From Merzomyia westermanni (taxonomy: Eukaryota > Arthropoda > Insecta > Diptera > Tephritidae): a stretch of 64,000 nt of DNA. The position numbers and the translations under genes were made by a program. The stretch covers positions 28,464,488-28,528,487 of the forward strand of contig OX465291.1 of assembly GCA_949987695.1 (NCBI GenBank), written 5' to 3'. Positions 1-11,388 of the stretch are shown in pieces. The stretch's first letter is position 1. Every line of letters begins with the position of its first letter. Under the pieces are notes generated by a model that was not told the origin of the DNA, did no database searches, and saw only the letters and a list, made by a program, of their open reading frames with translations.

Positions 1-898
1 TCCGCATTTGTAGTCTCATCAAACCACGTTTAGCACATCTAAGTAATAGCTTGGCGGCCTTGTTGTTGTTGTTTTCATTATAACATAAATCATCAGCTTA
101 CAAATAACCAACATTTTGTGCCCTTAGCCAAAACAAATGTTAAGCTACAAATTAGCGTTTCTGTTGCTGGTTAGTAGTGCAAGTGCTACTGTCAATATTG
201 AGCACAGTGTATCAAAATGGAAAACTGTTTGGGAAATAAATTTGCGCTAGGTAAAAAAAGCGCTCTCCTTCTCAAATTAAAAACACATGTTTTTGTTTAG
301 GCTTAGATGAGTATTACGGTTATGGGCAATACTTTTGCCGGGATGAATTCGGTATTGAAAATCGTTCTATTGAAGGAGGGTCAATGTCTTCCTCCGACTG
401 CAGGCCTAACAACGCAAACAACTCCAACCCCATTTCCGTAAGAAGCTTAGAATTTGAGCTCATATGACGGTTGTAGAGGGGTGGGGTTCCTCAAAGAAGT
501 GTTACTCAAATATGAGAGCTTTTTTATAAATTATAGGTTAAAATTGTCTCCGATGTGAATCCATCAAGTTAAGTCCGTAGGTTCACTTACTGTTCTTAAG
601 GGTTATTTTCTTTAAGTAACACGATTGACTTGCCTTGAGTGGTCCTCCTGGCTTGTAGTGTTGATAACATCTAAATCAGTTTTAGGGTGTGAAATCATCG
701 GAGCTGCCTGCCATCTCATCTCGACAACAACTTCAGACACAGAAAAGCAATCTGATCAAATTCCTTTTATTCTCTTGTGTAAATACAATAAAATTTTGGC
801 TAGAACAGTCCGTCTTCTGCGCACTCACGAGTGGTGTCGTTCTGCTCTCTTTTCCTGTAAGCCTTCAACTTTTACTGTTGCTGTTTTAACAGTACTTG
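1..898. other. Unassigned non-coding DNA (intron or 5' flank of the KLF gene)
   Basis: No coding exon, RNA gene or repeat boundary is supported here. An open frame runs from 625 to 1200 on the + strand, but it starts at TTG, not ATG, and enters the repeat beginning near 899, so it is not called. A short pyrimidine-rich stretch and a TTGTTG run near 60-75 are ordinary for fly introns. Confidence 0.4.
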
Positions 899-1212
899 TT
901 GTTGTAACGACAAAAACACTCCCCGAGGGTTTTTGGGAATGCTGTCGAACTGACTGTCCTTGGCCGGATATGAATCCGGCACGATCCGGTACACCCTTGC
1001 GGTACTACCCGACTGTCGTGGTAGCGATTTGTTATGACCAGCGGAACCTTCTAGGTCATGTCACCCCTTCCGTAAGGAAGGAGAGATGGGAAATTAGAGT
1101 TAAGAGGCATCATATCCGTAGATCAACCATCGAGTTGCACGTTATTACCTTTGTGCATATTAGTCGCCTCTTACCACCGGTATGCCTACCTCGGGCATAA
1201 CGTCCGCTTAAG
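899..1212 (+). repeat. Interspersed repeat family D, copy 1
   Basis: This GC-richer block aligns by eye along its length with 39823-40141 in the same orientation. Shared landmarks, in order, are a GATATGAA..CGGTACGCTCCGGTAC-like segment, CCCGACTGTCGTGG, a block with TCATNTCACCCC, ATCAACCATC and GTTGCACGT, and a terminal GCCTACCT. Non-coding, GC-rich, same-orientation copies of this sort often come from 3' ends of non-LTR retrotransposons, but no reverse transcriptase is attached in either copy, so the class is inference. Confidence 0.6.
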
Positions 1213-2718
1213 GAGCTGCAGTACATCGCGTTATACCTAAATAGACTCCCTGTGATGAGGTCAAATTCAATTATTTTATGCCCATAACGTTTCCACGATA
1301 GAAGAGGATAAGAAATTGATATTGATATTTACTCCGATAAATCGGTAACAACAGCCGAAACTAAGCGGATAACACAAACATGATTGGCTACTATCTGAGA
1401 GTTATATTTGGACGTACTTTAATACGTCTATAAAGATATGACTGCATATCCCCACATGATCGAATTTGGATTTTAAGATATTAGGATGACGCTCAGTACC
1501 AATTTTTAGTTCTTAATTCGCATATGTGTTTTCATTACGTTTTTTGGCTATTCCACCGCCAATGTTCCTTGAATGATTTTGGGAGCGGTTCAATAAACAT
1601 TTATACTACTTCCTTGGAGCACAAAAGTCATTCCTTTCGCTTCACTTTTGTTCACCTTACTTTCGCAAACACAACACTGTGCGCCATTATGTTCCCTAAT
1701 ACTGACAAGCAAGCTTGTGAAAAATTGCACCATCAACAATCAAAAAAAAATCTAAAATAGGAGTATGATACAAAGGACGGCACTTGCATTATGCCATTGC
1801 AGAAAAGTACTAACTGGGAAAGCAAAGTATCGTCCATCGCAACGCGGCAGCCATTCACTCAACGGCAAAGACCAAGCGGTTAAGCTGGCAGACAACCACC
1901 CAATTGACCTAATAACAGCATTAATCTGTGTTATTTTGGCGCATTTTGTTAATGGTGGTAATACAAAGGCAACAACAATAACAAGAATTTAAAAAAAAAA
2001 AAAATAGAAAAATGTTAGCTGAAACAGGCTTAATAATAAAAGTGGACGTGTATCAAGATTCGGAGCTTTGTTGCTTCACATTTTGTTTTATTTCTTCAGC
2101 CGAATAAGCCACAAGAAGAACAAAACAAAGCTGTTGGTCCACACAAAAATTTTAAATAATCCGACTAGGAAATAAATGAATCCTAAATAAATCTAAAGAA
2201 ATTGCTCTAAGCATGACAGCACCAACAGGTTGTTGTCAGTGGCTGCAAGCTGGTAGGCGTTCAAGCAACGGAAAGTAAGTACGAGTACATAGAGCATATG
2301 TAGCATGTAGCTTTTATACAGGGTGGTACATAAACTAGTTTTCTTTAATTAAATTATTTCAAGTGCAACTTAAAAAATATTGGGGACCCAATAAATCGAA
2401 ATCGAAAGTTTCCGTACTCTTTCTGAAATAGGGATCTTAACGATAAATAGTTTGTACTTAAGGTGGGTTGCAAATAATAGATGGCCATATCGATAATATA
2501 CTTGCGCCAAAATGGGCTTTTAAAACCGATGCTTGAAACCTAAGAATACAATTATTAATAAATAATTATTTTAAACCCACTTTAATATGAAAATTTTGAT
2601 TTTTTCTTTTTTTCGATTAGAATTCGTCCCAAACCTGTTAACTTTCCATTAGAATTGAGTAATCGCTGCATTAAATAGTTTTTTCAATAATTAATGATTT
2701 TTTTTTTGTTCTCAGAAA
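1213..2718. other. Non-coding DNA with a possible Tc1/mariner terminus
   Basis: No exon is recognised. Open frames of 75-78 codons (1524-1760, 1765-1992) match no family known to me. A poly(A) run lies at about 1990-2003. At about 2319 the sequence TACAGGGTGGTACATAAACT resembles a Tc1/mariner end next to a TA, but no matching inverted end was found. Confidence 0.35.
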
Positions 2719-2880
2719 TTTTAAATTACTCTCTCTCTCTCTCTCTATATCGCGATACACAACAGGTATATCATCATAAACCTCCTAAGAGATTTTTGCG
2801 CCAAGCTTCTCTTCCAATTTGTGGTGTGCCGATTTGAATTTTCCCTACAAATTGGTGGGACCTACAGTTTTTAAATTACT
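2719..2880 (-). mobile_element. 5'-truncated SINE copy S1 with 12-bp target duplication
   Basis: The insert at 2731-2868 is flanked by the direct repeat TTTTAAATTACT (2719-2730 and 2869-2880). On the minus strand it starts at CTGTAGGTCCCACC and runs through the same 3' body seen in copies at 11044, 19511 and 26621 (AAATTTGTAGGG-like, CTTAGGAGG-like and CGCGATATAG-like blocks). It ends in an AG dinucleotide tail (CT on the + strand, 2729-2746). The tRNA-like head is missing, as expected for 5' truncation during retrotransposition. The long target duplication and the tail support an RNA-mediated insertion. Confidence 0.7.
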
Positions 2881-3559
2881 AATTGATTATAATTAGAAAA
2901 AAAATAAAACCAAATCAAAAAGAAGTAAAAAAAAATTAAAAATAATCCATGGAGTTACAACTTTAAATTAAGGTGTTGCATGGAGTACCCAGAAACAAGA
3001 GGAGGTAGGGGGTGCTGTCATAACACATCGCTATGTAAGTTGTATATGGTCACTATTTCCAAATCGGATTCCAGAAATTTTATTTTTCGGCTCAGCCGAA
3101 TGTGTGTGCATGCTTTAAAATAAAACACTTAAAAATTTACTTTCGATTTTATTCGCCGAAAAATGTTTAACTATGGTTTATTTCTGATAACTAAAGGCTT
3201 TCAATAAGGAACCTGGAGTCGTAAGGAGTTCAGTTATAAGCAATATTCTTTAGATTAAAGCTTTTTGTTTTATCGGCCTTGAGGAATATATTCGTCATAA
3301 GAGACCACCTTATGAAAAGATGGCTATGCTTTTCGATAAACGGCCTCATCATAGAACATTTAACTGAATATATTGCTATTTTCCTGTACTTAAACCATTG
3401 GAACAAGCAAAGTGGCCGCCGCCTCCTTTATTTCCTACAACCGACTGAACGATTTTTTGACGGATTCCGGTTCTGTGTTCACGTCCTACTATCACATATG
3501 TATATATATCCTTAATTTGTATAAAGACGAACTTTATACATCGTTCATACATATTTCCA
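2881..3559. other. Non-coding AT-rich DNA
   Basis: No gene is supported. Three overlapping open frames at 3279-3609 on both strands are 65-78 codons long, low complexity and mutually incompatible, so none is called. Confidence 0.4.
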
Positions 3560-3800
3560 TATGTTTGTCTGAAACAATACAAAAAATAATCAAAAACAAT
3601 CAAAATTAATCAAAAGTAATAAAAAACAAATTTTTTGATTATTTTTGATTTTTCTTGATTTTTTTCTTAAATCATAAAACATCATGATTGTTTTTTAAAA
3701 TAATCATTAAAACCCGAAAACAATGGGTAATCAATCATAAATATTTTTTTCAAAAAAATAATCAATCAAATAGGTAATCATTATGATTATTAGTCATTAC
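3560..3800. repeat. AT-rich hairpin-forming repeat, copy 1
   Basis: A run of AATCAAAA-type words (3580-3630) is followed by its complement TTTTTGATTATTTTTGATTT (3632-3652), so the strand can fold back on itself. It continues with AATCATGATT-like and TAATCATTAAA words. The same order of words occurs at 53340-53480 in the same orientation, which marks this as one dispersed family and not only chance low complexity. Confidence 0.55.
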
Positions 3801-4715
3801 TTAACAGGTCTGATTTATATTTTTAAAAAAGTAAGATTACAAACAAATTTTTTTTTAATGAATGATAGTTTTAGCCAGACCTGTTAAATACCATTTGAGT
3901 AATCAAAAATATTTAATTTAAAGTAAGTAGTCAGAAATCCACCCGACGAAGAAACGTAAAGGAACTAGGTGAGCAGAGCTGTGATAATATTATTTAAAAC
4001 AAACAGCAAAATCTACATAAGCGGTATTTCATTCAAATTATACTCTTTGCCTTCTGAGACAGAAATTAAAAAACAACTTCTGAGAGAAACACCCTTTATA
4101 TTAGTTGGTAGAGAAAATTTGCGTCGAATTTCGCAGACAATCTGAACGAATTGGCTTGTTGCAGCCCATACGTTGCATTGGATGGGAAATGAGGTACTGC
4201 TATAACAACAATAGCAACTTAAAGAAAGTCATATGAAAAGTCTTTAGCTGGACGATAACACTTATTAGTGGCATTGCCCGCATTTAGCTGGTAAGTAGTG
4301 CAAAAGCAAATCACCTCTCCGGCTTTGGAGCAAATCCTATGTAAGCACCGAATATAAGAAGTTTGTAGAAAAGGCAAGGTAGGAAAAAACTGAAGAAAAC
4401 GAAAAAAAATTTTAACAAGTGGCAGTAACAAAGATTAAACATTTGCCAAGCAATGTGTTGCCTGCCAACACATTTTCAAAAGTAACAGCAACAACGTGAA
4501 CATGCATAACAAAGCCTTCTGACATTGTTTTGTATTGTTGATAATTTTAAAATTTTTTTTTAATCTGCGGCTTCGTTTGCCATTAGCGTAACCAAAACTA
4601 ATTCTAATTTACCACACTTAGTTTATTTATATAATAGATAATTTATGATTTTTTTAATGTTACAAATTTCACTTGAAATAAATTTTTTCGCATTTTGTTG
4701 CGGTTATTCTTTCAG
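3801..4715 (+). other. Intron upstream of the KLF exon
   Basis: Nothing coding is seen up to the acceptor. The 3' end of this stretch (4690-4715) is T-rich and ends in TTATTCTTTCAG, a good polypyrimidine tract and acceptor for the exon that follows. An open frame at 4219-4431 (-) lies inside this intron and matches nothing recognised. Confidence 0.6.
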
Positions 4716-4775
4716 GTTGTACAAAAGTTTATACCAAGAGCTCACACCTGAAGGCGCACCAGCGTATTCATACGG
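4716..4775 (+). CDS. dar1: Kruppel-like factor internal exon (zinc finger 1, second half); probable dar1 (KLF5-like) orthologue
   Basis: This 60-nt internal exon is read in the frame whose first full codon begins at 4718. It encodes CTKVYTKSSHLKAHQRIHT, with a split glycine at each end. Seen directly: the acceptor TTTCAG (to 4715), the donor GTAAGT (4776-4781), and both splice junctions after the first base of a codon (phase 1-1). The residues are the second Cys of a C2H2 finger, 12 residues, His, three residues, His, then T-G, which starts the linker to finger 2. The KVYTKSSHLKAHQR core belongs to the KLF family of DNA-binding transcription factors, nuclear proteins that bind GC/CACCC boxes. 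The T after the Cys and the RIHT ending fit Dar1/KLF5 better than Luna/KLF6-7, which usually has RTHT. The first Cys must lie in the previous exon, and fingers 2 and 3 in later exons; neither is visible in this window. Family assignment is firm; the dar1 symbol is an inference from a few residues. Confidence 0.85.
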
Positions 4776-4781
4776 GTAAGT
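4776..4781 (+). other. Splice donor of the KLF exon
   Basis: GTAAGT follows exactly after the first base of the Gly codon. This is the consensus metazoan donor. It fixes the exon end and opens an intron with no KLF continuation visible in the remaining 59 kb. Confidence 0.85.
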
Positions 4782-5854
4782 GACCCAAAAATTATATATA
4801 CATGCCAAGCAATATATGTGCATATAGGTTTCTCCCTCAACTATAAACGTTTCATACAAATATGCCTCAAACAAAAAGTCCATTGCCCTTTACTACAACG
4901 GATTCAGCATCGCTCAATTTATAAACCGCTATAACCAATAAATTTTTGCTTTTATGTGTCTTATAATTTATGTTCAATTTGCTTTCTTAATTAATTTAAA
5001 TTAAACAATTTTATAGCATGAATTATCGAATCTCCGGCAGAAATTGTTTAAAGCAAAAAATACGTGTATAAAAAATCTAGCATGGTAATTAGCGAGCTAA
5101 CTGTTGGTCATATATAGTAAAAATGTGAGTCACCAGTCAAAACTTTGCCAATTTGATCTAATGTTTGTTGTATCTCACGCTGAGTGTAGAAAATTAGGCC
5201 TAAGCGTTTATATAGTTGCTCTTTCGCTATTTTTATAATTTTGTTTTATATCAACACTTTTGGCAAGATTAATTAGGTCAACTATTTAGGGCTACACAGT
5301 AAAAAATCACTACGACACGCTTTTAAGGTTTCTCCAATAAAGAAAGAGTGACTCCCAAGCAGTGACCATTGAAACACATCTAATTTTTCAGAACCGCACC
5401 GAAACCTTTAATTTGTATATATATGAGGAGTAATGAATTTTTTTGTTTCGATTTTAGTTGTATTATCATTGTGTACGAGTATCATGGGCCTGCTTAGGAA
5501 AGCGTACACAGGCCCAAGCCCCAGTTTGTTAATGCTTTTTAAGACGCATCCCGGGTATGCCATGCCTAGTTTTTCAAAAGCAATGCCAACCTCTATATAT
5601 AATATAATTGTAACAGGTCGATGTCTGCACTTTGCAGATATTCAAGAAAAATGGATAGGAGGGATTATTATTAAGCCAGTAGAATTCTAATCAACAGTTT
5701 TAGAATTTTTGTCGGTCTAACCGTCTGTTTGGTTGCGCATCACGCAAAAACTCCAAAATGTAATAATAAATACCATTGCAATACCAGGTGTATAACTTAC
5801 AATTTAAGATTTTCCTCATTTCGATAGGAAGTCTGTTTTAAGTTCTGAGACGTA
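4782..5854 (+). other. Intron DNA downstream of the KLF exon
   Basis: No exon is supported. An ATG-started 85-codon frame at 5433-5690 has a hydrophobic N-terminus, but the rest resembles no family and it abuts a repeat. It is noted and not called. Confidence 0.45.
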
Positions 5855-6503
5855 GAGAAGCAAGAGCGAAGGAAACAGCTCTCTTCGACTTTATACCTTT
5901 CATGAAAATTAGTACAAACTCTGCAAAACTGTTAATTTTAAGATACATAGCCCAACCCCCATTTATCGGAACAATCGATTGTATGGGAGCGATAAGTTAT
6001 GTAGGTCCGATATGACTGACTTTCTCTGCACACATTTCATACATAATAAGTACCACACCTACAAAACTTTACGTTCCTAACTCTTTAATTGTAAAATTTA
6101 TAGCCCAAAGCCCATTTATCGGAACAATCGATTATATGGTAGCTATATGTTATATTGATCCGGTCTGGGTAATTTTAACCAAACCTGCAAAATTTTACGT
6201 GCCTAGCTTGTTATAGGCCAAAGCCCATTTATTGAAACAAGCTATGCGTTGTATTGGTCCGATCTTGCTGGTTTATGACAAATGATTAATGTTTTACAAA
6301 ATGGCGGCAGCTTAGCAAATTTCAGCGAGATATCTCAAAAACTGAGGGACTAGTTTGCGTTCAAAAATACAGACGGACATGGCTAAACCGACTCAGCTCA
6401 TCGCCCTGATCATTTCGGTAAACTTATTGGTCGGTCTTCTTCTCATACTTACAAACATCGGACCAAAGTTATAATACCATTTCATGTTCATGAAAGGTAT
6501 AAA
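5855..6503 (+). repeat. Interspersed repeat family A, copy 1
   Basis: The copy begins with an AAGGAAACAGCTCTCTTCGA-like block followed by TTATACCTTTCATG (about 5890) and ends with CATGAAAGGTATAA (about 6490-6503), the inverted form of that word. Between them are repeated units beginning AGCCCAA..CCCATTTATCGGAACAATCGATT, then ACGGACATGGCTAAACCGAC, CTCAGCTCATCG and CATCGGACCAAAGTTATAATA. The same order recurs at 38690-39459 (+), 54310-54769 (-), in a diverged copy at 22391-23808 (+) and a fragment at 12165-12323 (-). No protein is encoded; the class is unknown to me. Confidence 0.7.
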
Positions 6504-6509
6504 CAATTA

Positions 6510-6577
6510 TATCCTCTTGAGGGAGCATCGAACCCAGGCACCTCCAAATCACAGTCGTCTTATCTATCCATAAAGCT
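6510..6577 (-). repeat. tRNA-like relic
   Basis: On the minus strand the block reads GACGACTGTGATTTGGAGGT and then CCTGGGTTCGATGCTCCC, a good B-box/T-arm (GGTTCGATGC). The upstream half (TTATGGATAGATAAGACG) is a poor A-box. The GACGACTGTGAT segment is shared with the tRNA-like modules inside the CACGG elements at 24882-24943 and 25429-25494. It is a degenerate tRNA-derived repeat, not a working tRNA gene. Confidence 0.45.
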
Positions 6578-8868
6578 TTTACAATCAACAAAATCTTTCA
6601 CTTGAATCTAATGCACATACATTTTATAATCGATGAAAAACTAGGCAGGCCCTGTATTGGAAAAACTAAGCACGCATAAGCTAAAAAGTACTCAGTATGT
6701 TATTTACACCCCCCTACTAGAGTTTTCAATCAATTCCTAACCGCTTGCAGAATATACCTTAAATTGCCCGTAAATTGGAGAACATCCGCTTTACCTGACA
6801 GGGCCTGGCAGGCCATAGACAGAGTTGTATATTGTAGAAAGCTCTAGCCATGGCTTAGGTTAAGTATAGATTTTCCCAGATTATTTTCTGCTTAACGAAA
6901 GGCTTGTGATCTGATATCGCCCTACGTAGACCCATATGGAGCGATGTTCGGTCAAAACACTAATTTTAAGGAATAATGTTCCTTTTTCAACCTAAAGAAC
7001 TCGATTGTACCATTTCATTCTTACATCTTTTAATTTGAGCCCTATAATTTAGGACTCTCTTCAGTTTTGAGTTTTATCCCAAAATGTCAAAGAACTGGTA
7101 TCTTCTCTTTGTTCCTGACATAAAAGTTATAGTTGAAATATATTTTGTGGTATCTTATAAAGATAATCACTACCCCTAAGCTAGTGGAGACAATATGAGC
7201 CCCATGCCAAAATCGAATACCAAGGTAGAAGTACACTGGTTTAACGACTGAAATTCGAGTGTGCTCTTCACAGTGGAGAGGGCGCTATCACAAGCCGCGT
7301 GCTTGCTGTAGCCGAGTCTGTCTATTTTATATCGAAAATCTGGCAGATAAGAATTGCGTTGAGAATAGGCATTCAAACAAAGAAAACCGCAATCGTGCGA
7401 TTAGTTCAACGCATTGCTGCTGGAGATATTCTAGCTGGAAACAATCTGCTAAAGCACACGCTGTTTACGATAAAGAGCTTGCAATCGCTTAACTAGTTTC
7501 ACGATATTGGTGACTGGTATTAACAGTCGTACACCAAATTCTTCTTTCTTTGCCTTGGAGAAAGGCTACAGATGATATAATTTCTGTGTTTTTTTCTAAG
7601 AAATCTCTGATGGGACTATTCTTCTTTTCTTAATAGAGACGTTGACAGCTTCCTGACTTACCATTTATGCGAATAATGTATGCTTTAAATGTGTTAATTT
7701 CAATGTGTAATTTGTGGAGAGGAAGTGCGTGTTGGATAAATCTGGCTATGGAGAATTTGTCGTCCCTGGTGAAGAGCGTGTTATGCTCATGGTACTGAAA
7801 CATGTGGAGGGTTGGTCTTTTTAATGAAAAAAACACTGCCCGAAAGTTTAGTAAACGCTTGTAGCCACTTCTTATGGTAGGCACGCCTTACAGCCTACCT
7901 TATATTTTAAACCCTCTAAAATGCTCCATAAATTAGTATAATCTTATTTACAGACATTTTTATTATGATACTCTGCAGTTCAAAGTCAAAAGATGTCTTG
8001 TTTTTCCCACATCTACATAAAAGCACGGAAACTAAATGCTCGCACATATATTACAATTCAGTGAGCACAAAAACTTAAAAAAAAAAATTTTTTTTTGGCT
8101 GCTTTGGCATGCAGCAAACCTAAAAATTGTCGATTTATTGCCATATTGCACATATCATAACGGTCTCTAGGCTGAACCTATGTCGATACCGCTAAGTTTG
8201 CCTGCGGGCGATCAATTGAGTAATAACTTTACTAACTGCTGCAACCGAGACAATTGATTTATTTTAGTTAACGCCACATGTCGTTTGACAGCGTACATAT
8301 ACACGCGTGCAGCAGACATAACACAACGTAAGCAACTTACACATGAACATAAATTTTTGGTAAAAAGTTATATCGAAATGCAAAAATGTAAGGTAGCGAA
8401 GAAATAAAAATATAACCGAGCTCTGCAGAGTTAAAAATGCATTAATATCTTCCATGTTTACAATACACCCAGTAGGGAAAATTGATGTAATAGGTCTAGG
8501 CCCAGAGCTTATCCCATCTATACTGCGTTTTACTAGCAAACAACACTTAGAACTCATATGTTTCAATCATTTAAATTCATAAAATTGTAATTTCAATACT
8601 TTCCTAATAGAATTCTAAATTAAGAGCCGCATTAATATATGCCCTACTTTGTAAGTTTTTAAAAGTATCAAAAAAGTTTAGCACTTAGCAACTTATAAAT
8701 AAAATGATAATCTTGAAAATGAAATGTAAACTTGTTATTGTTGTGCTAGCAATCAGAAGTGTGGATTAAGTGCTTAAAATTGTCGTTGCTTGCTTATTAT
8801 TTTGTTACTTTCAATTGTAACATTTTTTTAAGTGTGCCGAAAAGATTTTATCGAGTAGCAAAGTGGCA
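6578..8868. other. Unique non-coding intron DNA
   Basis: I see no exon, RNA gene or element boundary. Small open frames on both strands (7176-7496, 7630-7884, 8264-8566) overlap each other and resemble no protein family. Confidence 0.4.
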
Positions 8869-9006
8869 AATAAAAAACGAGTGGGAGTGGGAAAGAGAAC
8901 TAGAAAAAGAGGGAGAGATAAAGGTCGTGAGGAGAGGGGAGGTAGAGTAGGAAGGAAAGGATAAAGTGCTAAGAGGGAGTGAGAGATGGAGAGAGAGAGA
9001 GATATG
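8869..9006 (+). repeat. GA-rich polypurine tract
   Basis: About 140 bases are almost entirely purine on the + strand, rising to a pure GAGAGAGAGAGAG run at about 8989-9001. GAGAG words are known binding sites for GAGA factor and CLAMP in flies, and long polypurine tracts can adopt triplex DNA. Function here is not shown. Confidence 0.75.
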
Positions 9007-10689
9007 AGCTTTTTTTACAGAAGTTACAATATGACCAGTTTTTCAGTTTCTGGGGAAAGCTGATAAGTTGCAGGGAGAAAGATTGTTCTGCTGGACATAG
9101 TCTGCCCGGTCTAATGGAAAACTTGATGGACACTTGGCTTCCAGATGTAGCAAAATAGTGTTGCTATAAGTCGATATAATAACCTTCTCCCGACGAAATT
9201 GGTGATAGCATTGCACCAACAGCTAGCTGTCAAGTGTTTCGTAGGAATCGCTGATAGACACCGATGTCTGAATTTAATGAGTAAAATACTTGGGTTTAAG
9301 TAAAATCTAAAGCTAAGCTAAGATTAATAAGAGCTTTTTTGTGTTGTTGGTATTAAGAGACTGGAAGTACCGTGAGAAAAGACGTCCGAATTTGCGGTAT
9401 TCTGCCAGGTGATGACTTTGGGCGAAGCTGAATCTACATTCATACGTAATTTTCGTTCTGCTTGCGGCTTATCCGATGAAATGTGGAGGCATCAAAAGCG
9501 TTATCGTGAAAGGGTTTACAAGTGTTTGAATGCTGTTCGAATTTAGTCAGACATGCTGGTCTACCAAACGTTTGATTTTTCTGGGAAGGACCATATTTAG
9601 AGTTTTCAAGGAATATCACACTTTCTCACATTCGCTCTCAAAGCTGCTCTCTCGGCTGGGAAATGCGAGACTGACCACAAAAGCTCAAAAAATATGTATG
9701 CTTGTTTTCGCGCTAATTACAAGGCAGGCGAAGGACAAGTGTTTTCACAATTTTATATCATAGGGATAGTGGGGTAAAATGACTGGTGTCATGCGATCAT
9801 TCTCCACTTGCAGGCCATTGACCATTAACCGGGTCCAGTCAGGGCTATATAGATTTGAACCTGCTGCACTATCCCGATATTAGTTGCGCAAGCGTTTTTC
9901 AAAGCTGGAATCACTTCTTTCACCTAAAAGTGGTGGGTCAATCATTTACGACTTTGTTCACATAACTTTCATTGCAAATATAAGCCATTATTATTTTCCA
10001 TAAAAAATTGTGCTTCCAGTGGTCTTTTAACAACTAGTTTAAACCTAGTCGGGAAACAAACTAGTATGCATACAAAAAGTATAGATAATGAACTAGAATA
10101 TTTGTTGACTAGTTTGGCTATTTATTGTAGGGTACATCTGTGTGTTACTTCTTGGCATTTGGATTAATATATGGCTAATAGATAGCGGTTACAGTAACCC
10201 TGTAAGCGTCAAACAACAATTGATACAACAACTGAAATCCGACATAAGCGCAGCAATATTAACATATATGCACATAAACTGTTGAATACAAAAATTTTAG
10301 CTACAAATTTAAAATAATAAATAATAAAAAAGAATTTAGCTGCAGCAGCAGCGGCAAAGTCATGTAACAAAAAATAATACAACAAATACAACAAAAAATG
10401 TAGCAATTGTTACAAGCTCGAAGCTCAACATTTACTGTGCACTTTAAACATTTTAGCATAGCTCTATGTGGAGCTACAAAGGTATGCTATTTTTGAACAT
10501 TTTTTGATCTATTACCAAAAAGCTTGCAAATTAACAATGATTTTGGTGCAATTCTAAACATAAATTCACACATTTACACTTGTCTATAAATACAGAGTGA
10601 AACAACAAACTAGTCACTAACTTAAACATCTACGCTCAGAAATTTAAAAAGAACTTTGCTCAACATGTTTAGTTATCCTACTCCATTCT
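9007..10689. other. Non-coding intron DNA
   Basis: No gene is supported. A frame at 9530-9763 (77 codons) matches nothing known to me. Short partly inverted ACTAGTTT words occur at 10030-10120 (AACAACTAGTTT and TTGACTAGTTTGG), possibly a decayed palindrome. A GCAGCAGCAGCGGC stretch lies near 10340. Confidence 0.4.
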
Positions 10690-11043
10690 CATACCTAGTA
10701 GAGCTACGCACACAAAGTATATTAACGTCATTCGCCTAACGATAGTATGTAACGTCATAAACGAATCGAGCTAGATATTGACTTATATATATCAAAATGT
10801 TCAGAAGGAAAAGAGAAATTGATTAAGCCATGTAGTAAATTTTGGGATATCTTAATGAAATTTGATATGCAGATTCCTTGGCAATCATTACCGGCGCTAT
10901 TTAAAATGGGCGAATTCGGATGATAACCACACCCACTTCTTATTTATAGAATATTTTCGAAAATACAAAAAAGGGATAAGGCAGAAAATACATTTTTCAA
11001 GAAATATTTGTTTGTGGCCCACTTTTGATTAAGCTAAATTTAG

Positions 11044-11388
11044 CGGCCGCCGTGGTGTCGAGGTAGTGTTGTCGGCCTACCACACCGAAGGTCCAAGTTT
11101 CGATCCCTGGTACAGGTAACATCAAAAGTGGTTTGAGAAAGTTTTTTCAAAACGGAGTCGCCTCTCAGCAGTGGTTTGGCAAACTCTCCGAGTGTATTTC
11201 TGCTTTGGAAGGCTTCTCAGCAAAAATTCATCTCCTTTGTAGATGCCGTTCGGAGTCGGTAAAAAACTATAGGTCCCACCAATTTGTAGGGAAAATTTAA
11301 ATCGGCTTAGCGCAAAAATCTCTTAGGAGGCTTATGATGATATACCTGTTGTATATCGCGCCAAATATTTATTTATTTTCTTTTTTTT
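11044..11388 (+). mobile_element. tRNA-derived SINE copy S2 (near full length)
   Basis: The 5' part (GCCGTGGTGTCGAGGTAGTG, then AAGTTTCGATCCCTGG) resembles a pol III tRNA head with A-box and B-box (GTTTCGATCCC). The body has CAGTGGTTTGGCAAACTC, CGGAGTCGG and GTAGGTCCCACCAATTTG, and the copy ends in an AT/T-rich tail. It is flanked by ATTTAG (11038-11043 and 11389-11394), a likely short target duplication. The host repeat B1 is interrupted exactly here, while B2 at about 62320 lacks the SINE. Confidence 0.75.

Noticed and set aside
625..1200. 191-codon open frame
   Set aside because: It starts at TTG, not ATG, and half of it lies in the family D repeat, whose second copy at 39823 does not keep the frame.
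3279..3609. Three overlapping small open frames
   Set aside because: Opposed strands, low complexity and no family resemblance.
10020..10125. ACTAGTTT inverted words as a transposon
   Set aside because: Arms are under 15 bases with mismatches and no target duplication.
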